Shown: positions 9,646-20,232, numbered from the stretch's first letter. The stretch is 64,000 bases of DNA from Streptococcus gordonii (GCF_001553855.1 NZ_LQWV01000023.1:93566-157565); one strand, 5' to 3'. A program made the numbers and translations. Notes: generated by a model not told the origin, from the letters alone.

Positions 9646-10068
9646 TCAGTTCTCAGGTCCTAAATCTTTCGTAAAATAGTACCTTTTTCCGCTATAAGGA
9701 TATTCTTTCAGGGTAAATACTTCTTGATAACCATGTTTTTTATAAAAATCAGGTGCCTGAAACTGATAGGTATTGACGAATGAATAGGTGCAGTTTCTGA
9801 CTAGGGCCTCTTTTTCCGCCTGATCCAAAATTTTTGATCCAATACCTTTCCCGCGAAGGTCTTCTTTGACAAATAGATATTCGATTTCAAGCCAATTTCC
9901 AAAAGTTTCTCCGGTCAAGCCAGCTATGAGATTTCCTTCTTCATCCTCTAAATAAATGTCCAGAGCTTGGCTTTCTGACGGTTCTCTTTTTGAGCGGTTA
10001 TAGGTTCTGAGTAAGTTTCTCAGTTCTTCTCTTTTAGCTGAGTCACCATTTTCAAATTTCAAGTTCAT
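9646..10068 (-). CDS. GNAT family N-acetyltransferase
   Basis: A compact 140-residue acetyltransferase. The acetyl-CoA site is visible as LFVKEDLRGKGIGSKILDQA (the Q/R-x-x-G-x-G/A loop), followed by ALVRNC and the motif B region FQAPDFYKKHGYQEV. The start at 10068 is chosen because GGAGG lies five bases upstream. An earlier in-frame ATG at 10080 has a poorer site. The substrate is unknown. It is transcribed leftward with the gtrA-like gene just upstream. Confidence 0.82.
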   Translation of the reverse strand: MNLKFENGDSAKREELRNLLRTYNRSKREPSESQALDIYLEDEEGNLIAGLTGETFGNWLEIEYLFVKEDLRGKGIGSKILDQAEKEALVRNCTYSFVNTYQFQAPDFYKKHGYQEVFTLKEYPYSGKRYYFTKDLGPEN

Positions 10069-10099
10069 TTCTGCCTCCATGGAGCTCTTTCCGAGGTCT

Positions 10100-10537
10100 T
10101 TAGTTCTTTTTCTCAAAGACAAAGAGTTTGCTGAAAACGTAGTTTAGAACAATAATAAGCACCTGAGCGATAAAGGTTTCAATAGTGTTGACCATTTTGA
10201 TATTATGATTAACAAACTGGCCGATAATCTGCGGGAAGCTAGTCACAAAAATAAAGGTCAAGAGTAAATTTAAACCCATCGTAGCCAATCGGGCCGTGAA
10301 AAACTTGACTAGTCTATCAGGCCAGCCTTTTCTTTCCTGCTTAAAAACAATAGTGTCATTGGTCGCAAAGGCAAAGAGAATACCGAGAACATCACCGATT
10401 ATCGTAGCTAGTATTTCGTTTCCGGTCACTTCATAGCAGAGCATACGGCTCGCAACAGATACGATAGTTGTTGCCACACCAAAAAAGAGATAGGATAGGA
10501 TCTCGTTGTCAAAGAATTTTTTAATTAAGGATTTCAT
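10100..10537 (-). CDS. GtrA family membrane protein
   Basis: A 145-residue protein with four predicted transmembrane helices, starting YLFFGVATTIVSVASRMLCY and ending VLIIVLNYVFSKLFVFEKK. These are the family's pattern and length. GtrA-like proteins are thought to flip or present undecaprenyl-phosphate-linked sugars for cell-surface glycan modification. Here it precedes a GNAT gene on the same strand, 31 bases away. The specific sugar is unknown. Confidence 0.85.
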   Translation of the reverse strand: MKSLIKKFFDNEILSYLFFGVATTIVSVASRMLCYEVTGNEILATIIGDVLGILFAFATNDTIVFKQERKGWPDRLVKFFTARLATMGLNLLLTFIFVTSFPQIIGQFVNHNIKMVNTIETFIAQVLIIVLNYVFSKLFVFEKKN

Positions 10538-10570
10538 AAAGATAGTCTATCATATTTCAAATATTTATGC

Positions 10571-10576
10571 TATACT
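10571..10576 (+). promoter_or_regulatory. Extended -10 promoter element of queT
   Basis: TGCTATACT is an extended -10 box about 60 bases upstream of the riboswitch. No convincing -35 is seen. Confidence 0.6.
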
Positions 10577-10634
10577 AGTTGAGTTGCCGAGTTTGTAAGG
10601 GAGAGGCTTGTCTTTCTTCTTATTCCTAGCAACC

Positions 10635-10691
10635 CTTGGCGCTTAGCTTCTTTCGCCAAGCATATTACACGCGGTAAAACCGCTAAAGGAG
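10635..10691 (+). ncRNA. preQ1-II riboswitch
   Basis: The sequence CTTGGCG...CGCCAAG encloses the conserved GCTTAGCTTCTTT loop. It continues with CATATTACACGCGG and a CCGC partner and ends in the AAAGGAG ribosome site. This is the layout of the streptococcal preQ1-II (COG4708) riboswitch. Ligand binding is known to sequester the Shine-Dalgarno in a pseudoknot, so preQ1 should shut off translation of queT. Confidence 0.93.
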
Positions 10692-10697
10692 AATTTG

Positions 10698-11207
10698 ATG
10701 AAAAAATTAACTGCCCGTGATATGGTGCAAATTGCTCTTGTAGCAGCTATTTACATTGCTCTTACAATCACACCACCCTTCAATGCGATTAGCTTTGGCG
10801 CTTATCAGTTTAGAATTTCTGAAATGATGAACTTTATGGCCTTTTACAATCGTAAATACATTATTGGTGTAACAATCGGTTGTATGATTTCCAATTTCTT
10901 TAGCTTTGGTATCTTAGATGTTTTTGTTGGTGGGGGGTCAACTTTAGTTTTTCTAACTCTTGGGGTTGTCCTATTTAGCAAAGTTAAGCCGGGCTATCTG
11001 CTCAACGGTTGGCTTCGAAAAGACTTCTTTTTGTTCTCTATTTTCTTTTCGATTTCAATGGTGACAATTGCTATTGAATTGAATATTGTTACTGGAGCAC
11101 CATTCTTACTTACATGGTTTACAACAGCTATTGGAGAATGTGCATCTCTACTTGTCGGAGCTATCTTGATTGATAAAATCAGTAAGCGCATTGACCTAAC
11201 CCAATAA
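10698..11207 (+). CDS. queT: Queuosine precursor (preQ1) transporter, QueT
   Basis: QueT is a membrane S-component-like importer for queuosine precursors, part of the ECF transporter world (COG4708). The 169-residue protein has about five hydrophobic segments, beginning MVQIALVAAIYIALTITPPF, with the family sequence ISFGAYQFRISEMMNF. The start is the ATG at 10698, six bases after the AAAGGAG that lies inside the riboswitch. Regulation by preQ1 follows from that arrangement. The ECF energising subunits are not in the window. Confidence 0.93.
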   Translation: MKKLTARDMVQIALVAAIYIALTITPPFNAISFGAYQFRISEMMNFMAFYNRKYIIGVTIGCMISNFFSFGILDVFVGGGSTLVFLTLGVVLFSKVKPGYLLNGWLRKDFFLFSIFFSISMVTIAIELNIVTGAPFLLTWFTTAIGECASLLVGAILIDKISKRIDLTQ

Positions 11208-11212
11208 AAACG

Positions 11213-11252
11213 AAAAGGCTTATTAGGTTTGTGAAATCTGAGGCCTTTTTTC
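11213..11252 (+). terminator. Terminator after queT
   Basis: GAAAAGGCTT and the later AGGCCTTTTTT pair around a larger loop and end in a T-run. Confidence 0.7.
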
Positions 11253-11344
11253 TTGTCGTTAAAGCTAAGAGAAACTTTGATTGATAGGCCTTTTTCTTCG
11301 CTTTTTAAGGGAAAAAATAGGGCGAATAGAGATATTTATGATAA

Positions 11345-13312
<1,968 letters not shown>

Positions 13313-13321
13313 AGGCACTGT

Positions 13322-14278
13322 ATGAAAGATGTAATAAAACGAGCAAGACTCATTTACAACCCGACATCTGGTCAGGAAATTATCAAAAAGAATATTGCGG
13401 AAGTGCTGGACGTTTTAGAGGACGTAGGCTATGAAACCAGTGCTTATCAAACGACGCCAGAGCCTCTTTCTGCGCAAAAAGAAGCAGAGCGGGCTGCTAA
13501 AGCTGGTTTTGATTTGATTATCGCAGCGGGAGGGGACGGCACCATCAATGAAGTCGTAAACGGAGTAGCCCCCTTGGAAAATCGGCCTCGCTTGGCCTTC
13601 ATCCCGACAGGTACAACCAATGACTATGCGAGGGCACTGAAGATTCCTATGGGAAAACCTGTCGAAGCTGCAAGAATCATTGCTAAAAATCAGACCATCA
13701 AAATGGATATCGGCCGTGCCTTTGGGCAAAAATATTTCATTAACATCGCAGCGGCCGGTACTTTAAGTGAGCTGACCTATCGTGTTCCAAGTGAAGCTAA
13801 ATCTCGCTTGGGCTACTTTGCCTATGTTGCCAAAGGTGCGGAAATGTTGCCACGTTCTAAATTCCGCAAGGTCCGTATTACTCATGATCATGGTGTTTTT
13901 GAAGGTAAGATTTCACTCATGTTTGCAGCACTGACCAATTCTATTGGAGGCTTTGAGCAAGTTGCTCCAGATGCCAAATTAGACGACGGAAACTTTACCT
14001 TGATTTTGGTCAAAACAGCCAAACTTTTTGAAATGCTGGCCCTACTGATTCAGGCCATTAACGGTGGCCAACACGTGACAGATGTCAATGTCGAATACTT
14101 AAAAACAAGTAAACTAAAACTAGAAGTTTTAGACAGCAAAGAACCATTTATGCTTAATCTTGATGGCGAATATGGTGGAGACACCCCAGTTGAATTAGAA
14201 GTCTTCCACAATCATTTGGAATTTTTTGCCAATATCGATGAAATCAGCGACGATGCTCTTTGTTCAGAAAAATCATGA
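13322..14278 (+). CDS. Diacylglycerol / lipid kinase, DagK-YegS family
   Basis: A soluble lipid kinase of 318 residues that phosphorylates diacylglycerol or related lipids, recycling diacylglycerol released by lipoteichoic acid synthesis. The nucleotide site is AAGGDGTINEVVNGVA near residue 70, with RARLIYNPTSGQE at the N-terminus and PTGTTNDYARAL following. The C-terminal half carries LDDGNFTLILVK and the MLNLDGEYGGDTPVEL segment typical of DgkB. It lies 9 bases after ligA, and pulA follows closely, forming the streptococcal ligA-dgk-pulA group. Confidence 0.9.
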   Translation: MKDVIKRARLIYNPTSGQEIIKKNIAEVLDVLEDVGYETSAYQTTPEPLSAQKEAERAAKAGFDLIIAAGGDGTINEVVNGVAPLENRPRLAFIPTGTTNDYARALKIPMGKPVEAARIIAKNQTIKMDIGRAFGQKYFINIAAAGTLSELTYRVPSEAKSRLGYFAYVAKGAEMLPRSKFRKVRITHDHGVFEGKISLMFAALTNSIGGFEQVAPDAKLDDGNFTLILVKTAKLFEMLALLIQAINGGQHVTDVNVEYLKTSKLKLEVLDSKEPFMLNLDGEYGGDTPVELEVFHNHLEFFANIDEISDDALCSEKS

Positions 14279-14300
14279 TGAACCAACCTAGGAGATAAAA

Positions 14301-16598
14301 ATGCCAGACTACCAGGTCTTAGTCCATTACCATAACCCCACTGATGATTACCTCTCTTACAATATATGGCAGTGGCAGGAAAACCAAATCGGAAAGGAAG
14401 CTTCATTTTCTAATTTTGATTATTTTGGGCGAAGTGGACTTGTTACTTACCAAAGTGAGACAAACTTAGATTATGTCCATTTGATTATAAAAAAAGCAGA
14501 CTGGTCAAGCCAGACCATTGATTATACCATTCGTCTCTTGCCGCCTCACCTGGTTACAGAAGTTTGGATTCTTGAGGGAGACCATCAAGTCTATTATTCT
14601 AGGCAGGCGGCAATCACTAGCCACTATTACAAATACAGAAATCCTCACGCTTTTGATATGGCGGTTTCTTCCAAGGAATTTGACCGTCACTGGGGCTATC
14701 AGGGAAGTTTAGGTTCCTTTTACCAAGCTGACAAGACTGAGTTTAAACTTTGGGCACCAACGGCAAAAGCGGTTGAAGTGGTCATCTATAAATATGCCAG
14801 CAACCAAGCCGATATTTGGAAAACCATTTCTCTAAAGAGAGGCCGAGATTTCTCAACAGACCACACAAAGAATACAATCGGAGTGTGGCAAGGGAGTATT
14901 TCTGAAGATCTAGCCAAGCGTGCCTACCAATATCGTGTGATCTTTGATCACGAAGAATACTTGACTCGGGATCCATATAGTCAGGCTACTAGTCCTGATG
15001 GTAAACGAACAGCTATCGTGACAGACCAAGAACGAAATCCACTTGGTTTTCAAGTTAAGCAGAGGCAAGAAGCCCACTGGCGCGTGAAGAATGCCTGTCA
15101 AGCAGTTATCTATGAGATGCATATCCGTGACCTAAGCCAGTCAGAAAGCTCAGGTGTCACACCAGCTTACCGCGGAACCTTCCTCGGTGCTTGTCAAACA
15201 GGTACGACAAATGGCACTGGCCAAGCGACAACCTTTGATCATATTCGTGACTTGGGTGTGAATTATGTCCAGCTCCAGCCCATTTCAGACCGTCATAAAG
15301 ACTATGATGAAAATGGGCAGGTAACCTATAACTGGGGATACGATCCGCAGAACTACAATGCGCCAGAAACAAGCTTTTCCAGCAACCCATCTGATCCAGC
15401 TCAGGCTATTCGTGATTTAAAAACCTTGATTCAAGCCTATCATGATGCTGGTATCGGAGTGATTCTTGATGTAGTCTATAACCACAGTTACTCTACCTTT
15501 GACTCCCCATTTCAAGCCAGTGTTCCCGATTATTACTATCGAATGAATCCAGATGGCTCTTTCCAGAATGGAACCGGAGTCGGGAGTGAAACCGCTAGCG
15601 AGCATGAGATGTTCCGTAAGTATATGATTGATTCACTTTTGTATTGGGTCAAAGATTATAATGTGGATGGTTTCCGGTTTGATTTGATGGGGATCCACGA
15701 TGTAGAGACCATGCAGATCATTCGAGATGAGTTGGACAAGGTAGACCCACGTATCCTGACTTACGGAGAAGGATGGGATATGGGGACAGGCCTCCTGCCT
15801 CAAGATAAGGCCAAGAAAGACAATGCCTATCAGCTTCTAGACATTGGATTTTTCAACGACAATGAGCGAGATGCTATTAAAGGTGCTGAGGTATTTGGAA
15901 CCTTGAAAGCTGGATTTGTCAGTGGACAAGGGACTGAAAATATCATTGCCAAGGCTATTTTAGGAAGTAGTGAGTTAGGTAGCTACCTCATGCCAAACCA
16001 GGTCGTCAATTATGTTGAGGCTCATGATAATTATAATCTGCATGATTTACTAAGAGAATTCCATCCACATGATGATCTAGAAACGCTTACCAAGCGGATT
16101 GAACTGGCAACTGCCATGAATATTCTCATGCAAGGCTTAGCCTTTATGGAGCTGGGGCAGGAGTTTTCTCGAACTAAGTTGGTAGGAACTGGACCAAATG
16201 GGCAGGTGACTCAAGCAGATAAAGAAAGAGCTATGAATAGCTACAATGCGCCAGACCAAGTCAACCAGGTGGATTGGAATCTACTTTCGAAACATCAAGA
16301 TAGTGTCAATTTTATTCGCCAGATTATCCAACTAAAAACGACCAGGAAAGAATTTTCTTACTCGACATATGAAGAAATTTACCAGCATGTCTATGTTCGT
16401 CAAGCACAGACAAATAGTGGTCTTATCATTTTTGAAATCAAGGACAAGAAGCATTATTTAGTCATCTTTAATGCTAGTGGCACACCTTATCGCTTGGAAA
16501 ATGCGAACAAGCTCAAACTAGTCGTCAGCAATAACCGAAGCAAAATTAATACAGAAGTTGAGAACTTAACTGCTAGCGTTTTTGAAATCTTAGCTTGA
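14301..16598 (+). CDS. pulA: Type I pullulanase (cytoplasmic)
   Basis: A GH13 debranching enzyme that hydrolyses alpha-1,6 links in glycogen or pullulan fragments. The 765-residue protein lacks a signal peptide, so it works on imported maltodextrin or internal glycogen. After N-terminal beta-sandwich modules it shows FKLWAPTAKAVEVVIY (CBM48-like). The type I signature YNWGYDPQNYNAPE follows, then VILDVVYNHS, the nucleophile Asp in VDGFRFDLMGIHD, the acid/base Glu in LTYGEGWD, and NYVEAHDNYNLHD. A terminator follows at 16638. Confidence 0.95.
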   Translation: MPDYQVLVHYHNPTDDYLSYNIWQWQENQIGKEASFSNFDYFGRSGLVTYQSETNLDYVHLIIKKADWSSQTIDYTIRLLPPHLVTEVWILEGDHQVYYSRQAAITSHYYKYRNPHAFDMAVSSKEFDRHWGYQGSLGSFYQADKTEFKLWAPTAKAVEVVIYKYASNQADIWKTISLKRGRDFSTDHTKNTIGVWQGSISEDLAKRAYQYRVIFDHEEYLTRDPYSQATSPDGKRTAIVTDQERNPLGFQVKQRQEAHWRVKNACQAVIYEMHIRDLSQSESSGVTPAYRGTFLGACQTGTTNGTGQATTFDHIRDLGVNYVQLQPISDRHKDYDENGQVTYNWGYDPQNYNAPETSFSSNPSDPAQAIRDLKTLIQAYHDAGIGVILDVVYNHSYSTFDSPFQASVPDYYYRMNPDGSFQNGTGVGSETASEHEMFRKYMIDSLLYWVKDYNVDGFRFDLMGIHDVETMQIIRDELDKVDPRILTYGEGWDMGTGLLPQDKAKKDNAYQLLDIGFFNDNERDAIKGAEVFGTLKAGFVSGQGTENIIAKAILGSSELGSYLMPNQVVNYVEAHDNYNLHDLLREFHPHDDLETLTKRIELATAMNILMQGLAFMELGQEFSRTKLVGTGPNGQVTQADKERAMNSYNAPDQVNQVDWNLLSKHQDSVNFIRQIIQLKTTRKEFSYSTYEEIYQHVYVRQAQTNSGLIIFEIKDKKHYLVIFNASGTPYRLENANKLKLVVSNNRSKINTEVENLTASVFEILA

Positions 16599-16637
16599 GT
16601 TGATTCACTTTAGATGACCTTACTTTATAAAATCATT

Positions 16638-16677
16638 GAAGCAGAATGGGAAAAATTAGATTCCTTCTGCTTTTTTT
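16638..16677 (+). terminator. Terminator after pulA
   Basis: GAAGCAGAA pairs with TTCTGCTTT around a loop of about 17 bases, followed by seven T. Confidence 0.85.
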
Positions 16678-16708
16678 CTACTTCAAATGGAACAACCGGC
16701 TCTTATTT

Positions 16709-16737
16709 TCTGACAATTCTAATCTAGAAGAGTATAA
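16709..16737 (+). promoter_or_regulatory. sufB promoter
   Basis: A CTGACA -35-like box and TATAAT are separated by 17 bases, about 50 bases before the sufB start. This supports a monocistronic sufB transcript. Confidence 0.7.
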
Positions 16738-16787
16738 TAAGGATAGGAACCCATGTGATTCTTTCTGTATGGAGAAAGGAGGCTTTT

Positions 16788-18170
16788 ATGCCACAACGTG
16801 ATTATGCTTTCGGTTTTCATGATGATATAGCACCGCTTTATTCGACTGGGAAAGGATTGACAGAAGCTGTTGTTCGTGAAATATCTGCCATCAAAAAGGA
16901 ACCCCAGTGGATGCTAGACTATCGCTTACGCTCTTTAGAGCTATTTAATAAACTGCCCATGCCGGACTTTGGTCCTGATTTGTCAGGTATTCGATTTGAA
17001 GATGTCATCTATTACCAGAAACTAAGCGGACAGCCAGCTCGCAGTTGGGATGACGTTCCTGAAGAGATAAAAAGGACCTTTGATCGTCTGGGAATTCCAG
17101 AGGCAGAAAAGCAATTCCTATCTGGTGCTGTTGCCCAGTATGAGTCTGAGGTGGTCTACCACAATATGAAGGAAGAATTCGAAAAGTTAGGAATTATTTT
17201 TACTGACACGGATACAGCAGTTCAAGAGTATCCAGAGCTAGTCAAGCAATATTTTGGAACAGTCGTGTCAAATGCTGAACATAAGTTTGCAGCCTTAAAT
17301 GGAGCAGTCTGGTCAGGTGGAACCTTTATCTATGTTCCTAAAAATGTACACTGTCAAATTCCTGTTCAGACCTATTTTCGTATCAATGGAGAAAACGCAG
17401 GCCAGTTTGAGCGCTCCCTCATGATTATCGAGGAGGGTGGCTCCATTCAGTACATCGAGGGTTGTACAGCGCCAACCTATACGACCAATAGTCTTCATGC
17501 TGCGACTGTTGAGATCATAGTCAAAAAGGATGCTTTTTTCCGCTATCCGACCATCCAAAACTGGTCGGATAATGTCTATAATCTAGTAACGGAGCGGGGC
17601 ACTGTCGAAGAAGGTGGTACCTTGGAGTGGATTGATGGCAATCTAGGTAGCAAGGTTAACATGAAATATCCTTGCAGTATTCTCAACGGCCGTAATGCAC
17701 GAACTTCTGTCCTCTCTATGTCCTTTGCCAACTATGGCCAGCACTTGGATGCAGGCTGTAAGGTCTTTCATAATGCACCCAAGACATCCAGTACCTTGAT
17801 TTCCAAATCAGTGGCTAAGGATGGTGGAAAGACTGATTATCGCGGTCAGGTTCGCTTTGGCAAGAATAGTGCTGGCTCCAAGTCGCATATTGAGTGCGAT
17901 ACCATTCTCATGGATGGTGAGTCCAGTTCCGACACCATTCCTTTTAATGAAATCCATAATTCCAATGTCGCCCTAGAGCATGAAGCCAAGGTTTCCAAAG
18001 TGTCTGAGGACCAGCTCTACTATCTGATGAGTCGCGGTATCAGCGAAGAAGAAGCCACAGCTATGATTATCAATGGTTTTATGGAACCCATCACCAAAGA
18101 ACTCCCAATGGAATACGCCGTCGAACTCAACCAACTCATCAACATGAGCATGGAAGGCTCAGTTGGTTAA
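16788..18170 (+). CDS. sufB: Fe-S cluster assembly scaffold protein SufB (stand-alone)
   Basis: SufB, with SufC and SufD, forms the scaffold on which Fe-S clusters are built. The 460-residue protein has family segments [45 protein letters not shown] and the C-terminal [17 protein letters not shown]. The start at 16788 follows an AAAGGAGG site. Streptococcal suf genes normally run sufCDSUB. Here pulA with a terminator lies upstream, so sufB has its own promoter. Either the operon was split or this is an extra copy. A hairpin array follows immediately. Confidence 0.93.
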   Translation: MPQRDYAFGFHDDIAPLYSTGKGLTEAVVREISAIKKEPQWMLDYRLRSLELFNKLPMPDFGPDLSGIRFEDVIYYQKLSGQPARSWDDVPEEIKRTFDRLGIPEAEKQFLSGAVAQYESEVVYHNMKEEFEKLGIIFTDTDTAVQEYPELVKQYFGTVVSNAEHKFAALNGAVWSGGTFIYVPKNVHCQIPVQTYFRINGENAGQFERSLMIIEEGGSIQYIEGCTAPTYTTNSLHAATVEIIVKKDAFFRYPTIQNWSDNVYNLVTERGTVEEGGTLEWIDGNLGSKVNMKYPCSILNGRNARTSVLSMSFANYGQHLDAGCKVFHNAPKTSSTLISKSVAKDGGKTDYRGQVRFGKNSAGSKSHIECDTILMDGESSSDTIPFNEIHNSNVALEHEAKVSKVSEDQLYYLMSRGISEEEATAMIINGFMEPITKELPMEYAVELNQLINMSMEGSVG

Positions 18171-18440
18171 AAAGGTCCAGTGGACCTTTTTAATCTGCGG
18201 ATAAAAACTCGCCCTGGCGAGTTCCCTTTAATCTAAGGTTCGGGGAACCTTTTTAATCTGCGGATAGGGGCTCGCCTTTGCGAGTTCCCTTTAATCCAAG
18301 GTCCAGTGGACCTTTTTAATCTGTAGATAAGAACCGACGGTAGTCGGTTTACCCTGAGACAAGGCAAACGGGTATTTTTAGGTTGTAGATAAAAACTCGC
18401 TTTTGCGAGTTCCCTTTAATCTAAGGTCCGGGGCAACCTT
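18171..18440. repeat. Tandem array of five ~63-bp units, most with paired hairpins
   Basis: Units begin near 18171, 18235, 18298, 18361 and 18423. Hairpin A is GGTCC-AGT-GGACC with a T-run (units 1 and 3), GGTTC-GGG-GAACC in unit 2, and decayed in units 4 and 5. Hairpin B is CTCGCC..GGCGAG, CTCGC..GCGAG, or CCGAC..GTCGG in unit 3. AATCTGCGGATAA-like and TTCCCTTTAATCT linkers separate them. Stem changes are compensated on the other arm, which argues that the RNA fold is selected. The array lies directly after the sufB stop codon. Hairpin A with its T-run resembles a terminator. Confidence 0.85.
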
Positions 18441-18472
18441 AAAATTTGTAGACAAGAATCAATTGTGATGAT

Positions 18473-18503
18473 AAAAGAGGGCTCGCGCTAAGGGTCCTCT
18501 TTC
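18473..18503 (+). terminator. Possible terminator closing the sufB / hairpin-array region
   Basis: AAAAGAGG and CCTCTTT pair around a 15-base loop, with a short T/C-rich tail. Confidence 0.55.
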
Positions 18504-18597
18504 TTACAAAATGCTTCTAAACTTGACTCACTTTCCAAGAAAACTAGAAAAACATCCAGAATTTTGATATGATAGGTAAAATATAAGGAGGTAACGA

Positions 18598-18864
18598 ATG
18601 AATCTAGAAGAACTGAGACAAGAAATCAATCAAATAGACGATGAACTCGTAGTCTTACTGGAAAAACGGATGAAACTCGTGAACCAAGTGGCTACTTATA
18701 AGCAGGAGACAGGCAAGGCAGTGCTGGACACGAAGAGAGAAGAAGTCATTTTGGGTCGAGTGGCTGATCATGTTGAAACTCCAGCCTACAAAGATACGAT
18801 TCTTGCTACCTTTAAGGATATCTTGAAGAACTCCCGTGCTTATCAGGAACAGAAAAAAGCATGA
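18598..18864 (+). CDS. Chorismate mutase, AroQ class
   Basis: An 88-residue all-helical AroQ-type chorismate mutase, which converts chorismate to prephenate for phenylalanine and tyrosine synthesis. The opening LEELRQEINQIDDELVVLLE and then KRMKLVNQVATYKQ give the active-site Arg and Lys pattern. It is a free-standing domain rather than a fusion to prephenate dehydratase. Its stop overlaps the first crcB start by four bases (ATGA), a common streptococcal arrangement. Confidence 0.9.
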   Translation: MNLEELRQEINQIDDELVVLLEKRMKLVNQVATYKQETGKAVLDTKREEVILGRVADHVETPAYKDTILATFKDILKNSRAYQEQKKA

Positions 18865-19235
18865 AGGAAGTAAAAAATTCTCTTGCCATCTGCTTAGCTG
18901 CTATGCTTGGTGGCTGGCTTCGTTACTTAATCTCTTCCTTGGTCACCTTCACTGGACATTTTCCCTTAGCCACACTCTTGGTCAACTATCTGGGGACCTT
19001 CATCCTGGTTTATTTGGTAAAGGGTTACCTAGCAAATAAGCAAGTGTCTAAACGTTTTATCCTGGCCATATCGACAGGCTTTTGTGGAGGCTTGACTACA
19101 TTTTCAAGTCTCCTTTTAGACTCCATTAAACTGCTGGACCTAGGGCTATACACGGACTTTATCCTCTATCTAGTCTTGAGCATTGGCGGTAGTTTGTGGA
19201 TAGCCTTGTGGGCTGGAAAGAAGGTGGCTCTATGA
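18861..19235 (+). CDS. crcB: Fluoride ion channel CrcB/FluC, first subunit
   Basis: A small dual-topology membrane protein, 124 residues with four helices, that exports fluoride. Hallmarks are GGWLRYLISSL, LLVNYLGTFILVYL and STGFCGGLTTFSSL, the last holding the central Phe-rich pore motif. It overlaps the chorismate mutase gene by four bases. The partner crcB overlaps its stop, so the pair probably makes a heterodimer. I see no fluoride riboswitch upstream. Confidence 0.93.
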   Translation: MKEVKNSLAICLAAMLGGWLRYLISSLVTFTGHFPLATLLVNYLGTFILVYLVKGYLANKQVSKRFILAISTGFCGGLTTFSSLLLDSIKLLDLGLYTDFILYLVLSIGGSLWIALWAGKKVAL

Positions 19236-19558
19236 TTTGGCTTATGCTTACAGCTTGCGGGGGTGGGGCTCTCGTCCGTTATTTTCTTTCTAAGGTCAAT
19301 AGCAGAGCTGTTTTGCCAGTAGGGACTTTGATGGCCAATTTACTAGGAGCTTTTTTGATTGGGTATTTCTATAACCATGTTCAAGACAAGCAACTTTATA
19401 CTATCCTGGTAACTGGCTTTTGCGGAGGCTTGACGACACTATCAACTTTCAATGCTGAGCTGGTAGCTCTCTTTTCCAACAAGAAGAAATTCATCCATTA
19501 TCTGATATTGACTTATTGTTTAGGATTTTTAGCCATTATTTTAGGAATTTTTATCTAA
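19232..19558 (+). CDS. crcB: Fluoride ion channel CrcB/FluC, second subunit
   Basis: The second member of the tandem pair, 108 residues and four hydrophobic helices. It has GGALVRYFLSK, LMANLLGAFLIGYF and TGFCGGLTTLSTF. The start is the ATG at 19232, which overlaps the stop of the first crcB and is preceded by AAGAAGGTGG. An upstream in-frame ATG at 19196 would add an unlikely N-terminus inside the partner gene. Together the two probably form an antiparallel heterodimer. Confidence 0.92.
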   Translation: MIWLMLTACGGGALVRYFLSKVNSRAVLPVGTLMANLLGAFLIGYFYNHVQDKQLYTILVTGFCGGLTTLSTFNAELVALFSNKKKFIHYLILTYCLGFLAIILGIFI

Positions 19559-19563
19559 AAATC

Positions 19564-19591
19564 TTTACATTTACCGGAATTTTGATATAAT
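19564..19591 (+). promoter_or_regulatory. rplS promoter
   Basis: TTTACA and TATAAT are separated by 16 bases, about 80 bases before the rplS start. Confidence 0.75.
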
Positions 19592-19594
19592 ATT

Positions 19595-19673
19595 CTTTGT
19601 GCAAATGGAGCACAAAAAAACGGCTAATCCGCTTTGGTCATGAATCATAAGATTAGTAAGATAGGAGTAAAAA
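19595..19673 (+). ncRNA. L19 mRNA leader candidate
   Basis: TTTGTGC-AAATGGA-GCACAAA makes a perfect hairpin, and CTAATC later pairs with GATTAG just before the ribosome site. Structured L19 leaders that respond to free L19 are known in Firmicutes. I infer that this is the streptococcal counterpart. Confidence 0.6.
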
Positions 19674-20021
19674 ATGAATCCATTAATCCAAAGCTTGACT
19701 GAAGGTCAACTTCGTACTGATATCCCTGCATTCCGTCCTGGTGACACTGTCCGCGTTCACGCGAAAGTTGTCGAAGGAACTCGCGAACGTATCCAGATCT
19801 TTGAAGGTGTCGTTATCGCTCGTAAAGGTGCTGGCATCTCAGAAAACTACACAGTTCGTAAAATCTCTAACGGTGTAGGTGTTGAACGTACTTTCCCAAT
19901 CCACACTCCACGTGTTGATAAGATTGAAGTCGTTCGTTACGGTAAAGTGCGTCGCGCTAAATTGTACTACCTTCGTGCATTGCAAGGTAAAGCGGCTCGT
20001 ATTAAAGAAATCCGTCGTTAA
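19674..20021 (+). CDS. rplS: 50S ribosomal protein L19
   Basis: A 115-residue L19 that sits at the 30S-50S interface. It shows the invariant [33 protein letters not shown] and [21 protein letters not shown]. Codon use is the biased pattern of highly expressed genes. It is expressed from its own promoter through a structured leader, and a terminator follows before the tRNA gene. Confidence 0.98.
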   Translation: MNPLIQSLTEGQLRTDIPAFRPGDTVRVHAKVVEGTRERIQIFEGVVIARKGAGISENYTVRKISNGVGVERTFPIHTPRVDKIEVVRYGKVRRAKLYYLRALQGKAARIKEIRR

Positions 20022-20030
20022 TCTTAGAAA

Positions 20031-20055
20031 GCTCTGTCAGATGGCAGAGTTTTTC
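20031..20055 (+). terminator. rplS terminator
   Basis: CTCTGTC and GGCAGAG pair around AGAT, followed by TTTTT. Confidence 0.85.
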
Positions 20056-20060
20056 TCTAG

Positions 20061-20132
20061 GTCCCCTTAGTTCAATGGATATAACAACTCCCTCCTAAGG
20101 AGTAGTTGCTGGTTCGATTCCTGCAGGGGGCA
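20061..20132 (+). tRNA. tRNA-Arg (anticodon CCU), 3' end supplied by the ICE
   Basis: A 72-nt cloverleaf. The acceptor GTCCCCT pairs with AGGGGGC (one T-G wobble). The anticodon stem is ACTCC/GGAGT with loop CTCCTAA (anticodon CCT). The T arm is GCTGG-TTCGATT-CCTGC. The T stem carries a T-T mismatch. The sequence at the far ICE end (CCGGC then AGGGGAC) would pair better in both stems, so the present 3' end probably came with the ICE. CCA is not encoded. Confidence 0.95.
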
Positions 20133-20133
20133 T
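20117..20133 (+). repeat. attL core within tRNA-Arg
   Basis: ATTCCTGCAGGGGGCAT covers the T-loop end to the 3' end of the tRNA. It matches the right-hand copy at 56971 except at two positions. Confidence 0.85.
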
Positions 20134-20232
20134 TTTAAGTAATGTAAAGAAAAGCAAAGAATATGCAAAGTGTTTATTTTAAGGCAATCATCACAAGTTA
20201 ATTTTTAAAAATAATTTAGTATTTTTTGTTTT

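Noticed and set aside
18171..18440. Repeats with regular spacing, considered as a CRISPR-like array
   Set aside because: Both repeats and linkers are conserved between units and form hairpins. There are no unique spacers.
18700..18860. Fluoride riboswitch ahead of the crcB pair
   Set aside because: The region is the chorismate mutase coding sequence and no fluoride-riboswitch consensus is visible.
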